Made by a program: the position numbers and the translations under genes | The notes under the pieces: generated by a model | Told to the model about the DNA's origin: nothing | The model's input: only the letters and a program-made list of their open reading frames with translations | The model's database searches: none | NCBI GenBank assembly: GCA_028688275.1 | Contig: JAQTYN010000002.1 | Coordinates: 1-64,000, forward strand | Origin: Gallionella sp. | Lineage (GTDB): Bacteria > Pseudomonadota > Gammaproteobacteria > Burkholderiales > Gallionellaceae | Reading direction: 5' to 3' | DNA: 64,000 nucleotides | Part shown: positions 1 to 7,891 of the stretch, in pieces | How the letters are laid out: every line of letters starts with the position of its first letter | Position numbering within the stretch: the first letter of the stretch is position 1

Positions 1-132
1 CGGAAAATAGGAAATAATCCATTCAAAATCGCAATTCCAGAACCACAAATCTTAAATTGCACCCAATTTTACCCAATTGGTACGTTAATCTCGTGTCGAT
101 TTATGGATTGTTCAGTACTTCCCTAAATCAAT

Positions 133-1353
133 TTAGAGCTTCCAGCTATACGCCACACCCAACGCATCTTGGTACATATTGATATTCGCAGCTGTACCAC
201 CGACCATCCCCGCCGTGCCAGCGGTGCCACTCACGGTTTGTTTAAAGGCGTGCATATAGGAGAATGACAGCTCATTGTCTTTGGAAACATTCCAAGTTGC
301 ACCTAAAGTCAGATGATCTTGCACCACCCCTGGTGCTAACACGTTGAACAAGGTTTGTGTGTTCGGAATTTGCGCATTGTTATGGTTGTAACCTGCACGT
401 ACTGTCCAAGCGTCATTCCAAGCATGACTCACACCCAGCTTGTACACAGTCATATTTTGCCAACCAAATCCCGCGCCATTATTCATGCCTAACGCGCCAC
501 CTGCGGCATTGCTATTGGCAATTGAAGCCACATTACCATAGTCAATTTTTTCAATATCGAAAGCCATTGTGGTGCTAGGCATCATTTTGTAAGCGAAGCC
601 AATACCATAACTGGCTGGAATGTCAAAGCCGCCTTGCTCAGCAAACAACCCAGCATATTTGTTGAATTTACCCATCTTTGTTTTGGGTTGGTAAGTCGCA
701 CCCATGGTAAATTCAGGGGTGATTTCACCTGTCCAACCTAAGCGCAGCCCAATCCCTGTCGAGCTGTCTGTACCTGTATTGGTCAATGCAGCAGCGTTGC
801 TGGACATAGGCGCGAAAGCAGCTAAACCCGTTGCAGAGAAAGTTTGATAGACCAAGTTGAGCGATACGCCGATTGAATGCTGAGGGTTGATTTTCATCGC
901 CCAAGTGGGGGCAATAAACAATTGCTCCAAATTGATACCTGCATTCGGACCAAAGGGACTGCTCGCGTAGGTCGTATTCATACCACCGTTGCCATACACC
1001 GCCACGCCCAGTGACATATCTGATCCCATCATCTTGTTATAGCCAAATTCAGGAATTAGGAAATTACTTTTGCCATTACCGCTATACGTGTTAGCGGCTG
1101 CCCCTGTGACATCAGCACCGCGATTCGGCACAAACAGATCCACACCTAAATCAATGCGATCACCCACCTTCACCATACCCGCTGGGTTCGTGGCGGCAGC
1201 CAAGCTATCTTGTGGCAACGCGATGCCCGCCCCACCCATGCCCTTTGCTTTAATGCCGTATCCGTGTGAAAAATAACCATTGGTGGCGTTTGCTATCAAT
1301 GGTGACAACATTGCGGCAGCTAGAATGGACAGTACAATTTTTTTCTGATTCAT
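133..1353 (-). CDS. FadL/OmpP1/TodX family outer membrane transport protein
   Basis: This 406-residue protein begins with a classical signal peptide (MNQKKIVLSILAAAML, cleaved near NATNGY). The mature start NGYFSHGYGIKAKGMGGAGIA is the N-terminal hatch signature of the FadL family. The remainder alternates short hydrophobic and polar stretches as expected of a 14-strand beta-barrel, and it ends in a barrel-type aromatic segment (AYSWKL). FadL proteins carry hydrophobic substrates such as long-chain fatty acids or aromatics across the outer membrane; the substrate here is unknown. It lies just beyond the terminator of the sulfur gene cluster and is probably a separate transcription unit. Length is normal for the family. 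Confidence 0.9.
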   Translation of the reverse strand: MNQKKIVLSILAAAMLSPLIANATNGYFSHGYGIKAKGMGGAGIALPQDSLAAATNPAGMVKVGDRIDLGVDLFVPNRGADVTGAAANTYSGNGKSNFLIPEFGYNKMMGSDMSLGVAVYGNGGMNTTYASSPFGPNAGINLEQLFIAPTWAMKINPQHSIGVSLNLVYQTFSATGLAAFAPMSSNAAALTNTGTDSSTGIGLRLGWTGEITPEFTMGATYQPKTKMGKFNKYAGLFAEQGGFDIPASYGIGFAYKMMPSTTMAFDIEKIDYGNVASIANSNAAGGALGMNNGAGFGWQNMTVYKLGVSHAWNDAWTVRAGYNHNNAQIPNTQTLFNVLAPGVVQDHLTLGATWNVSKDNELSFSYMHAFKQTVSGTAGTAGMVGGTAANINMYQDALGVAYSWKL

Positions 1354-1425
1354 GGTACTTCTCTCCCTGAAGTTTTTTTAAATTTTTTACAACATTGTAG
1401 ACAGGGTTTTTGCCCGCCAAAAAAT

Positions 1426-1453
1426 AAAAGGTCGGGTAAAAACCCGACCTTTT
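1426..1453 (-). terminator. Strong rho-independent terminator ending the sulfur gene run
   Basis: A perfect 12-bp stem (AAAAGGTCGGGT pairing with ACCCGACCTTTT) closes a 4-nt loop. It starts two bases after the stop codon of the DsrE-family gene, and on the minus strand it is followed by a T-rich run (TTTTATTTTTT). It separates the sulfur cluster from the fadL-like gene. Confidence 0.9.
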
Positions 1454-1455
1454 CG

Positions 1456-1926
1456 CTAAACAAACAGGCAAATATCAGTTTCGCCTGCAAAACCAAAGAA
1501 CATCGACGCGCCGCCATATTCCACGGGTTCGATAAACTCTTTCTTATCGAATTCAAACAAATCCACCGTCATTTGACAGGCAATAAACTTGACATCCATT
1601 TCCAAGCACATTTCACGCAATTCTTCTAATGACGCAACACCATGTTTTTTGAGCTTGTTTTTCATCATCATGGTTGCCATGGACTCCATCCCTGGCAACA
1701 TTTGCACCATCACAGGCATGGGAATGGGCATGGGCATCGCAGGATTAGCCAAAGGACTAATCATCACATCCGACAAATCCTTACGCAGCAATTGCAATCC
1801 ATAAAAAGTGAAGAAAATCTGCACTTCATAGCCCAATGCCGCAGCGGTGGATGCCAGAATAAACGGCGGATACGCCATATCCAGCGTGCCTTTGGTGGCG
1901 ATAATCGCCATTTTTTTGGTCGTCAT
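1456..1926 (-). CDS. DsrE/DsrF/DrsH-family (DsrE2-like) sulfur carrier protein
   Basis: The 156-residue protein starts MTTKKMAIIATKGTLDMAYP, the Rossmann-like opening of the DsrE2/DrsH-like family. A Met/Pro-rich loop follows (about residues 63-90). Cys107 and Cys117 lie in the REMCLEM and FIACQMTVDL segments; the second is the position where the family keeps its persulfide-carrying Cys. DsrE2 proteins move sulfane sulfur between TusA and rhodanese-type partners in the cytoplasm of sulfur oxidisers. It directly follows tusA (30-nt gap) and is the last gene before a strong terminator. The family call is firm; the exact partner and subfamily are inferred from context. Confidence 0.85.
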   Translation of the reverse strand: MTTKKMAIIATKGTLDMAYPPFILASTAAALGYEVQIFFTFYGLQLLRKDLSDVMISPLANPAMPMPIPMPVMVQMLPGMESMATMMMKNKLKKHGVASLEELREMCLEMDVKFIACQMTVDLFEFDKKEFIEPVEYGGASMFFGFAGETDICLFV

Positions 1927-1956
1927 GTTTTTCTCTTTAAAGTAGCAACTAGAAAC

Positions 1957-2184
1957 TTATTTCTTCTGCATAAAGAAAATGTACTTACCACCTTCTTCGG
2001 TATTGGACAGCAAGGTGTTACCTGTTTGATCGGCGAAAGCTTGCATGTCTTTTACCGCGCCGCAATCCGTGGCGATGACCTTCAACACTTGCCCAGATTC
2101 CATATCGACCAGTGCTTTTTTGGTTTTGACAATCGGTAAAGGACAAGACATACCGCTCGCATCAAATTCTTTATTAAAGTTCAT
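1957..2184 (-). CDS. tusA: TusA-family sulfur carrier protein
   Basis: This is a 75-residue SirA/TusA fold protein with the signature GMSCPLPIVKTK. Cys14 is the sulfur-carrying residue of the CPxP motif. The track ORF starts 28 codons upstream, but ATG at 2184 has GGGAG nine bases ahead, while the Met three codons earlier would sit on the ribosome site itself. TusA receives persulfide sulfur from rhodanese or DsrE-type proteins and hands it to oxidation or tRNA-thiolation pathways. Its pairing with a DsrE2-like gene at the end of a sox cluster points to a role in sulfur oxidation rather than tRNA modification; that role is inference. Confidence 0.9.
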   Translation of the reverse strand: MNFNKEFDASGMSCPLPIVKTKKALVDMESGQVLKVIATDCGAVKDMQAFADQTGNTLLSNTEEGGKYIFFMQKK

Positions 2185-2329
2185 TCTTTTCATCTCCCAC
2201 AAGTTAATAAATTGCCACTGAAAACACACCGTTGCACGATACAAATTGCAAACCGCATTAGAGTGCATTCAGCTTGCCATCGTCCATACCCACGAAGGGC
2301 GAATAGAATGACCCATTGGGGTTATTCTG

Positions 2330-2827
2330 TTAAATATCCCCGCTGCTTGCCGCGATCATCATTTCTTTTAACGCCGCCATTACGCGTTCGGCATTTTTGC
2401 GGGTTTCGCCTTTTAGGGCGTGTATCGTGGCATCGTCCATCATCATGGCAATCACCCAGCGTTTGCCCGCTTCGTCTTCGACAATGGAGATGCGGCAGGG
2501 CATAAAGGCGATGGTGTTCAGGTCAGCGGCGAGCATTTGTTGCGCGGTCAGCCCGTCACAGAAATTAAAAATTTCCATGCGCTTGGCGGGCTTGCCCGTC
2601 AGTGCTTGGATTTCATGGTAAATCGCATTCACCCCGACATATTTAATGTTGAGCTGATTGGCACGCAGTTTTAAAGATTCAACCGCATCGTTAAAACTCA
2701 CACTGTCCGCCACTTGGATACGCAATAGTTGCACTTGGATTTTGCTGGTTTCCAACGCAGGCGGCGCGGCGAAGGCGGTTTGGGCGAAGCCGAATAACAG
2801 GGCGAGGGCAAGCATAAAATGGCGCAT
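2330..2827 (-). CDS. Periplasmic DUF302-domain protein
   Basis: A 165-residue product with an N-terminal signal peptide (MRHFMLALALLFGFAQTAFA, cleavage before APPALE) and one DUF302-like domain. Typical blocks are AVESLKLRANQLNIKYVG near the start and the hydrophobic MPCRISIVEDEAGK segment. The start was moved to ATG 2827 because AGGA lies seven bases upstream. DUF302 proteins are of unknown biochemical role but recur near sox genes and in periplasmic redox contexts. It is transcribed after soxB with a repeat element between them. Two Cys residues (in FNFCDG and MPCRIS) could be functional. Confidence 0.8.
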   Translation of the reverse strand: MRHFMLALALLFGFAQTAFAAPPALETSKIQVQLLRIQVADSVSFNDAVESLKLRANQLNIKYVGVNAIYHEIQALTGKPAKRMEIFNFCDGLTAQQMLAADLNTIAFMPCRISIVEDEAGKRWVIAMMMDDATIHALKGETRKNAERVMAALKEMMIAASSGDI

Positions 2828-2871
2828 GATGGTTTCCTTTTGGTCAGTGGTTGCGTACAAATAATTGGGTT

Positions 2872-3022
2872 GTTGGTCGTTAGCTGTTAGTCGCTAGTCG
2901 TTAGTTTTTAGTTGGCGGGGCGGCATATTTTTCTCATCTATTTGAATATATTGTAAAAAATATAGTGGCGGGCATTCCCCCACCATTAACTAACGACTAG
3001 CAACTAACGACTAACGACCAAC
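2872..3022. repeat. MITE-like element, family A copy 1 (GTTAGTCGTTAG arms)
   Basis: Two 35-base arms (2872-2906 and 2988-3022) are inverted copies matching at 32 of 35 positions, built from iterated TTAGTCGTTAG units. The 81-base centre carries GAATATATTGTAAAAA, a core also found in the copies at 6916 and 16816. The right arm ends three bases from the soxB stop codon. RNA from either strand would fold into a long hairpin. No transposase is present. Confidence 0.8.
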
Positions 3023-3025
3023 AGC

Positions 3026-4750
3026 TTACGATATACCAAAATTGCCATCCGTCCCTTTAATTTTCGGCACATTCGGCTGGGTCACTTTAATGACTTTTTC
3101 ATGCCGCAAATACCTTGCGACTAAATCCCAAATCGCTTCGCCGCCGCTGTCGCGTGCCGCTTCGGACACCCCTGCCCAGCCTGCGACTTTGTAGCGTTTG
3201 TCGGCATCTAAAGGTTTGCCGTTGAGTTGCAAGTCTTGGATGCGGTTGCCCATTTTGGCGGTGGGATCGCAGGTGTATTGCACGCCGCCGACGCGCACCA
3301 TGTCGCCGCCTTGTTGGTAATACGGGTCGGGGTTGAACAGGTTATCGCCCACGTCCTCCAGCACGCCTTTGATTTGCGCGCCTGTCATTTCGGTGAGCGT
3401 GGTGGCGGGGTAGGTAATGGCCGTCTGCGCCATTAAATCTTCCATGGTAATCATGCTGTTAGGCAATAGCGATGTCCCCCAACGGAAGCCTGGTGAGAAG
3501 GCAATCGGCGCATCCTTTTCGCGCATGAGCGCGTCCAAAATCACTTGGTCAAAGCTGCCGTTGAAGTTGCCACGGCGATAGAGCAAGCCATCGGTGAGGG
3601 CAAGTGGTTCAGCAAGTTTTGCGGCAAACGGGCTGCGCAGCTTGTCAATCAAGGCTTGCATCGCTTGGTCTGCGGGCAGTAAATTGGCAAAAATCGGCAG
3701 CAATTTGTAATGGAAATTTGCCACTTTGCCATTTTTAACTTCAAAGTCCAACACGCCCAAAAACTTGCCGTTAGACCCCGCATTGGTGACGAGCGTCGTG
3801 CCGCCTGCATTTTTAACAGGAATCGGCGTGGGGATGCCATCGTGGGTATGTCCGCCCAAAATCGCGTCCAAGCCACGCACACGCGAAGCCAGTTTTAAAT
3901 CCACATCCATGCCGTTGTGCGACAACAGCACCACCACTTGCGCGCCTTTTTGGCGGGCTTCGTCTATGGTGGTTTGCAGATTTTCTTCTTGGATGCCGAA
4001 CGACCAATCGGGCACAAAATAGCGCGGATTGGCGATGGTGGTGTAGGGAAAAGCCTGCCCGATAATGGCGACGGGGACGTGATTGATTTCGCGGATAACA
4101 TAAGGTTTAAACACGGGATCGCCAAAATCCGTGGTTTTCACATTTTGCGCCACGATGTCGATATGCCCTTTTAGCGTCCCTGCTTCGGCATCTTTGATGC
4201 GTTCCGCGCCGTAAGTCGCTTCAAAATGCAGCGTCATCACATCCACACCCAGTTGCACGCACGCGTCCATCATGTCCTGCCCACGGGTCCACAGCGCGGT
4301 CGCTGATCCTTGCCAAGTATCGCCGCCATCCAATAGCAACGACTGTGGGCGGGCGGCGCGCAGTTGTTTGACCAAGGTGGCGAGATGCGCAAAGCCGCCC
4401 ACTTTTCCGTAAATTTTCGCCGCTTCCGCGTAATTCAGCGAAGTAAAAGCGTGGGCTTCGGGGGTATTGGGGCGAATGCCAAATTGTTTCAGAAACGCGT
4501 GATTGACCAGATGCGGCGGCTGATTGCGCATTCCGCCAAACCCCAGATTGATGTCGGGTTCGCGGTAGTACAAGGGATTGAGTTGCGCGTGCACATCGGT
4601 GATATGCAGCAAACTGACATTGCCGCGATTCGGCACGTCATACAATTTGGCGGCGTGTGCGGCGGCAAGATTTTCGCGGCTGCTCAAGGTCAATCCCCCC
4701 GCTGCGGCTATGCCCAGCACTTGTAAAAATTCACGACGATTGATACTCAT
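3026..4750 (-). CDS. soxB: SoxB thiosulfohydrolase
   Basis: This 574-residue protein starts with a Tat signal (MSINRREFLQVLGIAAAGG). It has the 5'-nucleotidase-like metallophosphatase fold: HITDVHAQ (metal ligands Asp52 and His54), DGGDTWQGS, LLSHNGMD and GGHTHDG. The C-terminal domain carries the LTEMTGAQIKGVLEDVGDN segment typical of SoxB. SoxB hydrolyses the sulfonate from SoxY-bound cysteine S-thiosulfonate in the periplasm using a dinuclear manganese site. The ATG at 4750 has AGGAG eight bases ahead. It is separated from soxX by a 705-bp gap with an inverted-repeat element, and from the next gene by a family A repeat, so it may be transcribed or processed separately. Confidence 0.97.
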   Translation of the reverse strand: MSINRREFLQVLGIAAAGGLTLSSRENLAAAHAAKLYDVPNRGNVSLLHITDVHAQLNPLYYREPDINLGFGGMRNQPPHLVNHAFLKQFGIRPNTPEAHAFTSLNYAEAAKIYGKVGGFAHLATLVKQLRAARPQSLLLDGGDTWQGSATALWTRGQDMMDACVQLGVDVMTLHFEATYGAERIKDAEAGTLKGHIDIVAQNVKTTDFGDPVFKPYVIREINHVPVAIIGQAFPYTTIANPRYFVPDWSFGIQEENLQTTIDEARQKGAQVVVLLSHNGMDVDLKLASRVRGLDAILGGHTHDGIPTPIPVKNAGGTTLVTNAGSNGKFLGVLDFEVKNGKVANFHYKLLPIFANLLPADQAMQALIDKLRSPFAAKLAEPLALTDGLLYRRGNFNGSFDQVILDALMREKDAPIAFSPGFRWGTSLLPNSMITMEDLMAQTAITYPATTLTEMTGAQIKGVLEDVGDNLFNPDPYYQQGGDMVRVGGVQYTCDPTAKMGNRIQDLQLNGKPLDADKRYKVAGWAGVSEAARDSGGEAIWDLVARYLRHEKVIKVTQPNVPKIKGTDGNFGIS

Positions 4751-4822
4751 GGAAGAGACTCCTCATGGGAATGTAGCGGGTAGATTGGGCTTCACTTCGT
4801 TCACCCCTCTTTACGCGCTATC

Positions 4823-5026
4823 CTAAAAAATGATGCCTCCTAAAAAAGCACCAAGAATGCCGACAATTGGATTTACCACGTTGAGAAAGCCATTGAGTTT
4901 GTCAATATCTCCAAAACTACCAACACCATAAAAATAATGAGTACATACGATTAAAATCAATGACGCAGAAACCGCACCACCGAATACGCATAACAGAAAT
5001 TTTAGTGTTCGGATGAGAGTCCACAA
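4823..5026 (-). CDS. Possible small membrane protein, unrecognised
   Basis: An ORF of 67 codons with two strongly hydrophobic segments (roughly residues 8-33 and 46-66) and an acidic linker (VGSFGDIDKLNG). It starts with TTG; an in-frame stop lies four codons upstream and no clear ribosome site is visible. The composition resembles a real two-helix membrane protein more than random sequence, but it sits in a repeat-rich gap between soxX and soxB and could be fortuitous. No family was recognised. Confidence 0.3.
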   Translation of the reverse strand: MWTLIRTLKFLLCVFGGAVSASLILIVCTHYFYGVGSFGDIDKLNGFLNVVNPIVGILGAFLGGIIF

Positions 5027-5095
5027 GATATGAACTTACCCAACTTAAAAATGGCTCCATGTGAATCATAGTGGGTCATAGCAGCACAAGTGAGC

Positions 5096-5423
5096 AAGCT
5101 CCCTCCCCTTGAAGGCATAGGTATCTACACAACTTTGTTCCCTCACCCTAGCAGGGGGAGTGTTAATGTGGGGTAGAATTTAATTTAAAAACAACATACT
5201 TCATAATTTGTAGAGGCGCGTTGCACATGCCATTGTCTGGATGCAATTCGCGCCTTCGGCGCACCCTCTCCCCCTGCCCCTCTCCCACAAGTGGGCGAGG
5301 GGAGTCTGGGTTCAAATCCAGACATTCGGATCTTGTTGTTTTTGAATGAAAAGTTTAATACACCCTTATTCCAAAATGATTGAAAGTTGTGTAGATACCT
5401 ATGCCTTCAAGGGGAGGGAGCTT
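5096..5423. repeat. 328-bp element bounded by perfect 41-bp inverted repeats
   Basis: The arms 5096-5136 and 5383-5423 are exact reverse complements over 41 bases (outer end AAGCTCCCTCCCC, inner end CTACACAACTTT), with 246 bases between them. The pairing continues outward imperfectly (GTGAGC on the left, GTTCAC on the right). The interior has no convincing gene but contains the palindromic CCCCTCTCCCACAAGTGGG motif (about 5275-5303) shared with other gaps. The structure fits a non-autonomous mobile element. It separates soxX from soxB. Confidence 0.75.
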
Positions 5424-5455
5424 TGTTCACCTACTGTAAATCACATAGAACCAAA

Positions 5456-6067
5456 CTATTCCTTATTCACCAACGACTCAGGATCAAGCAGTAACGCGAC
5501 TAAGTCTTTGATTTGGCTTTCGGTCAGCGCGCCGACGTGTCCGAAGCGGGGCATATTGGTGCATAAATTGAAGGCTTTGGCGTTGTAGATGCGTCCATAG
5601 ACGTACTTTTGCATGTCGGGCGTATTGCCGCGCATCTTGCCGAAGTGCAGCAAGCTAGGGCCTATCGTGCCATAGGCGATTTCTTTGGGGGAGAGTTGGT
5701 GGCAGTTGTAGCAATTGCCACCGACCACGTCACCTTCTTTATCTGTCCACGTCAAGCCGCGCCCGCTTTGTGCCAGTTTTTCGCCTGCTTTCCAATCGCC
5801 CATTAACTTGCCGTCGGCGGGATATTTCACTGCGGCGAGTTGTTCTTTTTCCAGCTTATCTTGCAAGGCGTGGGGCGGGTGGTCGCGGTATTGGGTACAC
5901 AGAGCTTGAACTTGGTCTTGCTTGACGCGATCCACTTTGGCAATGCCTTTGTCGCGGAAATCGCGTTGAATCACGGTGAGGGCTTTGGCATCAAGGGCGG
6001 CATCTTTGTTGGCGGCGAACGCGATGGTGCTAGACATCGCCATGACGAGCAGTGCAATTTTTTTCAT
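5456..6067 (-). CDS. soxX: SoxX, c-type cytochrome subunit of SoxXA
   Basis: A 203-residue exported monohaem cytochrome with a signal peptide (MKKIALLVMAMSSTIAFA), haem motif CYNCH at residues 119-123 and a probable distal Met172 ligand in TNMPRFGHVG. The segment GTIGPSLLHFGK is typical of SoxX. It is longer than minimal SoxX proteins because of about 100 residues before the haem site, as in several gammaproteobacterial forms. SoxXA couples thiosulfate oxidatively to the SoxY cysteine in the periplasm. The gene begins 11 bases after the soxA stop with GGGAG ahead of the ATG, so the two are cotranscribed. Confidence 0.95.
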   Translation of the reverse strand: MKKIALLVMAMSSTIAFAANKDAALDAKALTVIQRDFRDKGIAKVDRVKQDQVQALCTQYRDHPPHALQDKLEKEQLAAVKYPADGKLMGDWKAGEKLAQSGRGLTWTDKEGDVVGGNCYNCHQLSPKEIAYGTIGPSLLHFGKMRGNTPDMQKYVYGRIYNAKAFNLCTNMPRFGHVGALTESQIKDLVALLLDPESLVNKE

Positions 6068-6078
6068 ATTCTTCTCCC

Positions 6079-6879
6079 TTAACGTTTAATGGCGGGGCCG
6101 TCATACACGGCATCATTGGCGTTGGCTGCCAAAAACAGGGTCAATGCCACGGTCAACTCCGAGCCAAATACGGGTTCGGGGAAGCGTTGTTGGCGGAAGC
6201 AGTCGTTGATGCGCCATTGAAACGAGCGGAACAAGCCTTGTGATACGCGATACGCGGGCCAAGTGGTATAAGCCCGTTGCGCGCCGATATTGGTGGTTAA
6301 ATTCGGTAAATCTTGCAAGCGAATGCGACGACCGTTTTCGCTATGACAAGTCGCACACGAAAAATCGTAAGGCCCTGCGCGGTAGAAGAAAATCCGTTTG
6401 CCGATTTCGTAGGCTTCTTTTTCCTTGGGATGTTTCAGCGAAACCGCCATTTTCATGCCCTTGGATTGCCCCACGACGTAGGCGACCAAGCCTTCAATGT
6501 CGGACTTGTAGTTGTTGGTGCTAAAGGGTTTGCTGGTGATGTCGGCTTCGGGGATGCCTTGCAAGGTGGTCATGCAGGTCAATAAGCGCGATTCCAAATC
6601 TTGCACGCGTTTGGTGTCGGCGAAATAACGCGGCAATTCGGCATATACGCCTTTGACCACGCCCGCCCCTTTGCCTAAATCGCATTTTTCCAGCGAGGCT
6701 TTTTTCGTTCCCGCAGCGGTTTTCCACAGCTCTTCGCCACGCATTTCGTCTAATTCAGCAGGATTGCCGTCACTGACCATTTCGCGATATTTCGCGATTT
6801 CTTCCGCGCTTTTGTCGTCGCCCGCGATTGCTAAACAGGGGATCGCCAGCGCGAGAGTAAGGATAATTCGAGTGTACAT
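6079..6879 (-). CDS. soxA: SoxA, haem-thiolate cytochrome c subunit (single-haem type)
   Basis: A 266-residue protein with a signal peptide (ILTLALAIPCLAIAG). The catalytic haem site is CATCH at residues 175-179, and Cys227 in INDCFRQQRFPEP is the expected cysteine (persulfide) ligand. The N-terminal domain lacks a second CxxCH; Cys66 and Cys102 occupy the positions that form a disulfide in single-haem SoxA. The track ORF begins at a GTG five codons earlier; ATG 6879 was chosen because GGAG lies nine bases ahead. It forms the SoxXA complex with the next gene. A family A repeat separates it from soxZ. Confidence 0.95.
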   Translation of the reverse strand: MYTRIILTLALAIPCLAIAGDDKSAEEIAKYREMVSDGNPAELDEMRGEELWKTAAGTKKASLEKCDLGKGAGVVKGVYAELPRYFADTKRVQDLESRLLTCMTTLQGIPEADITSKPFSTNNYKSDIEGLVAYVVGQSKGMKMAVSLKHPKEKEAYEIGKRIFFYRAGPYDFSCATCHSENGRRIRLQDLPNLTTNIGAQRAYTTWPAYRVSQGLFRSFQWRINDCFRQQRFPEPVFGSELTVALTLFLAANANDAVYDGPAIKR

Positions 6880-6915
6880 TGCAATACTCTCCACAAAAGG
6901 GGTTTAAAGAGGGGA

Positions 6916-7046
6916 TGGTCGTTAGTCGTTAGCTTCTAGTCGTTAGTTGGTGCGGTGGTAATTTGCGTGTATCTAGTTGAGTATATTGTAAAAAGGTGGA
7001 TGCGCTACGCTTATCTACCCTACTAACAACTAACAGCTAACGACCA
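6916..7046. repeat. MITE-like element, family A copy 2 between soxZ and soxA
   Basis: The left arm (about 6916-6947) and right arm (about 7022-7046) are imperfect inverted copies made of TTAGTCGTTAG-type units. The centre has GAGTATATTGTAAAAAGG, matching the core of copies 1 and 3. The element fills almost the whole 171-bp soxZ-soxA spacer. A transcript reading through would form a large hairpin. Confidence 0.75.
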
Positions 7047-7050
7047 ATAA

Positions 7051-7371
7051 CTACACTTTTTCTGTAATTTCAACTTCATCGCTGCGAGTATCACCTTTGT
7101 TATCCAACCACGATACCGACACTTTTTCGCCTTTTGCGCCGCCTTTGAAGCGAAAAACCAAGTACGGGTCTTTGGAAACGGCGGTGCCGAATTGGGCTTC
7201 CAACACCACTTTACCTTGATGTTTTGCCGTCACTTCGGTGATAAACCAAGCAGGTACCAGCGCGCCAGCGGCATCTTTGCGCAAGCCTGTTTCCATCGCG
7301 TGTCCCATCAGGATTTTCACTTCCGTGATGCCGTCTTTGACCGCCGCACGAATTTTCATTGGGCTTCCCAT
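7051..7371 (-). CDS. soxZ: SoxZ, sulfur carrier partner of SoxY
   Basis: A 106-residue immunoglobulin-like protein without signal peptide, opening MGSPMKIRAAVKDGITEVKI and keeping the MGHAMETGLRKD and PAWFITEV blocks of SoxZ. It forms the SoxYZ heterodimer and is exported with SoxY, whose Tat signal carries both. AAGGAG lies close upstream of the ATG. It follows soxY by 25 bases and is followed by a family A repeat before soxA. Confidence 0.96.
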   Translation of the reverse strand: MGSPMKIRAAVKDGITEVKILMGHAMETGLRKDAAGALVPAWFITEVTAKHQGKVVLEAQFGTAVSKDPYLVFRFKGGAKGEKVSVSWLDNKGDTRSDEVEITEKV

Positions 7372-7396
7372 GCTTATTTCTCCTTAATTCAATTGA

Positions 7397-7864
7397 TTAG
7401 CCGCCGCAGCCGCCTTGCGTCACTTTGACTTCTTTTGCGGCACGATACAATTTTCCATCGGCTTTCACCAACACAATCACCGTGGCGGTTTGTCCCATTT
7501 TGACGCGCGTGGTCACAAAGGTTTCTGTACCTGCGGGCAGATTAAAATTTGCCGCCAACACATTAGGATTTTTATCCACAAACACCATAATTTGCGTGGC
7601 ATTCGGCAAGCTGCTGCTCACACTAATCGGCACCACTGCGCCATTTTCCGCGATTTCAGGCACATTAAGCTGAATATCCCCGCTAGTTTCGGGCAACACT
7701 GCGCCGATCAGATCCAAGGCTTCATTCATGCTTTTGGCAGAAAACAAAGTCTTATTCCATTCGGCGTGCGCGAAAGAGGGCATCAATCCCAGCGAGGCGA
7801 ACACGCCCCACAGTCCTAATGCCCCGCCTGTTTTCAATGCCTGACGGCGTTCCAGATTGACCAT
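7397..7864 (-). CDS. soxY: SoxY, covalent sulfur carrier
   Basis: A 155-residue protein with a Tat signal (ERRQALKTGGALGLWG, cleavage after AHA) and the diagnostic C-terminal swinging arm GGCGG. The penultimate-motif Cys153 carries the thiosulfate-derived adduct in the Sox cycle. The mid region (IAENGAVVPISVSSSLPNAT) is the SoxY beta-sandwich. A GGAGGAG ribosome site sits three bases before the ATG. It is the first sox gene in transcription order and follows the universal stress protein gene by 27 bases, linking the sox genes to the soe-tauE run. Confidence 0.97.
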   Translation of the reverse strand: MVNLERRQALKTGGALGLWGVFASLGLMPSFAHAEWNKTLFSAKSMNEALDLIGAVLPETSGDIQLNVPEIAENGAVVPISVSSSLPNATQIMVFVDKNPNVLAANFNLPAGTETFVTTRVKMGQTATVIVLVKADGKLYRAAKEVKVTQGGCGG

Positions 7865-7891
7865 TACTCCTCCGTTTGTTGTTGTGTCAAA

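Noticed and set aside
1642-2139. 165-codon plus-strand ORF across the DsrE and TusA genes
   Set aside because: His/Gln-rich translation of the opposite strand of two conserved genes.
2872-3022. CRISPR array from the iterated GTTAGTCGTTAG units
   Set aside because: The units are 7-11 bases and adjacent, with no spacers of constant length and no cas genes; arms are inverted, which fits a hairpin element.
3026-4750. Generic 5'-nucleotidase (UshA type)
   Set aside because: The fold is shared, but the Tat signal, SoxB-specific segments and the sox neighbours make SoxB the better call.
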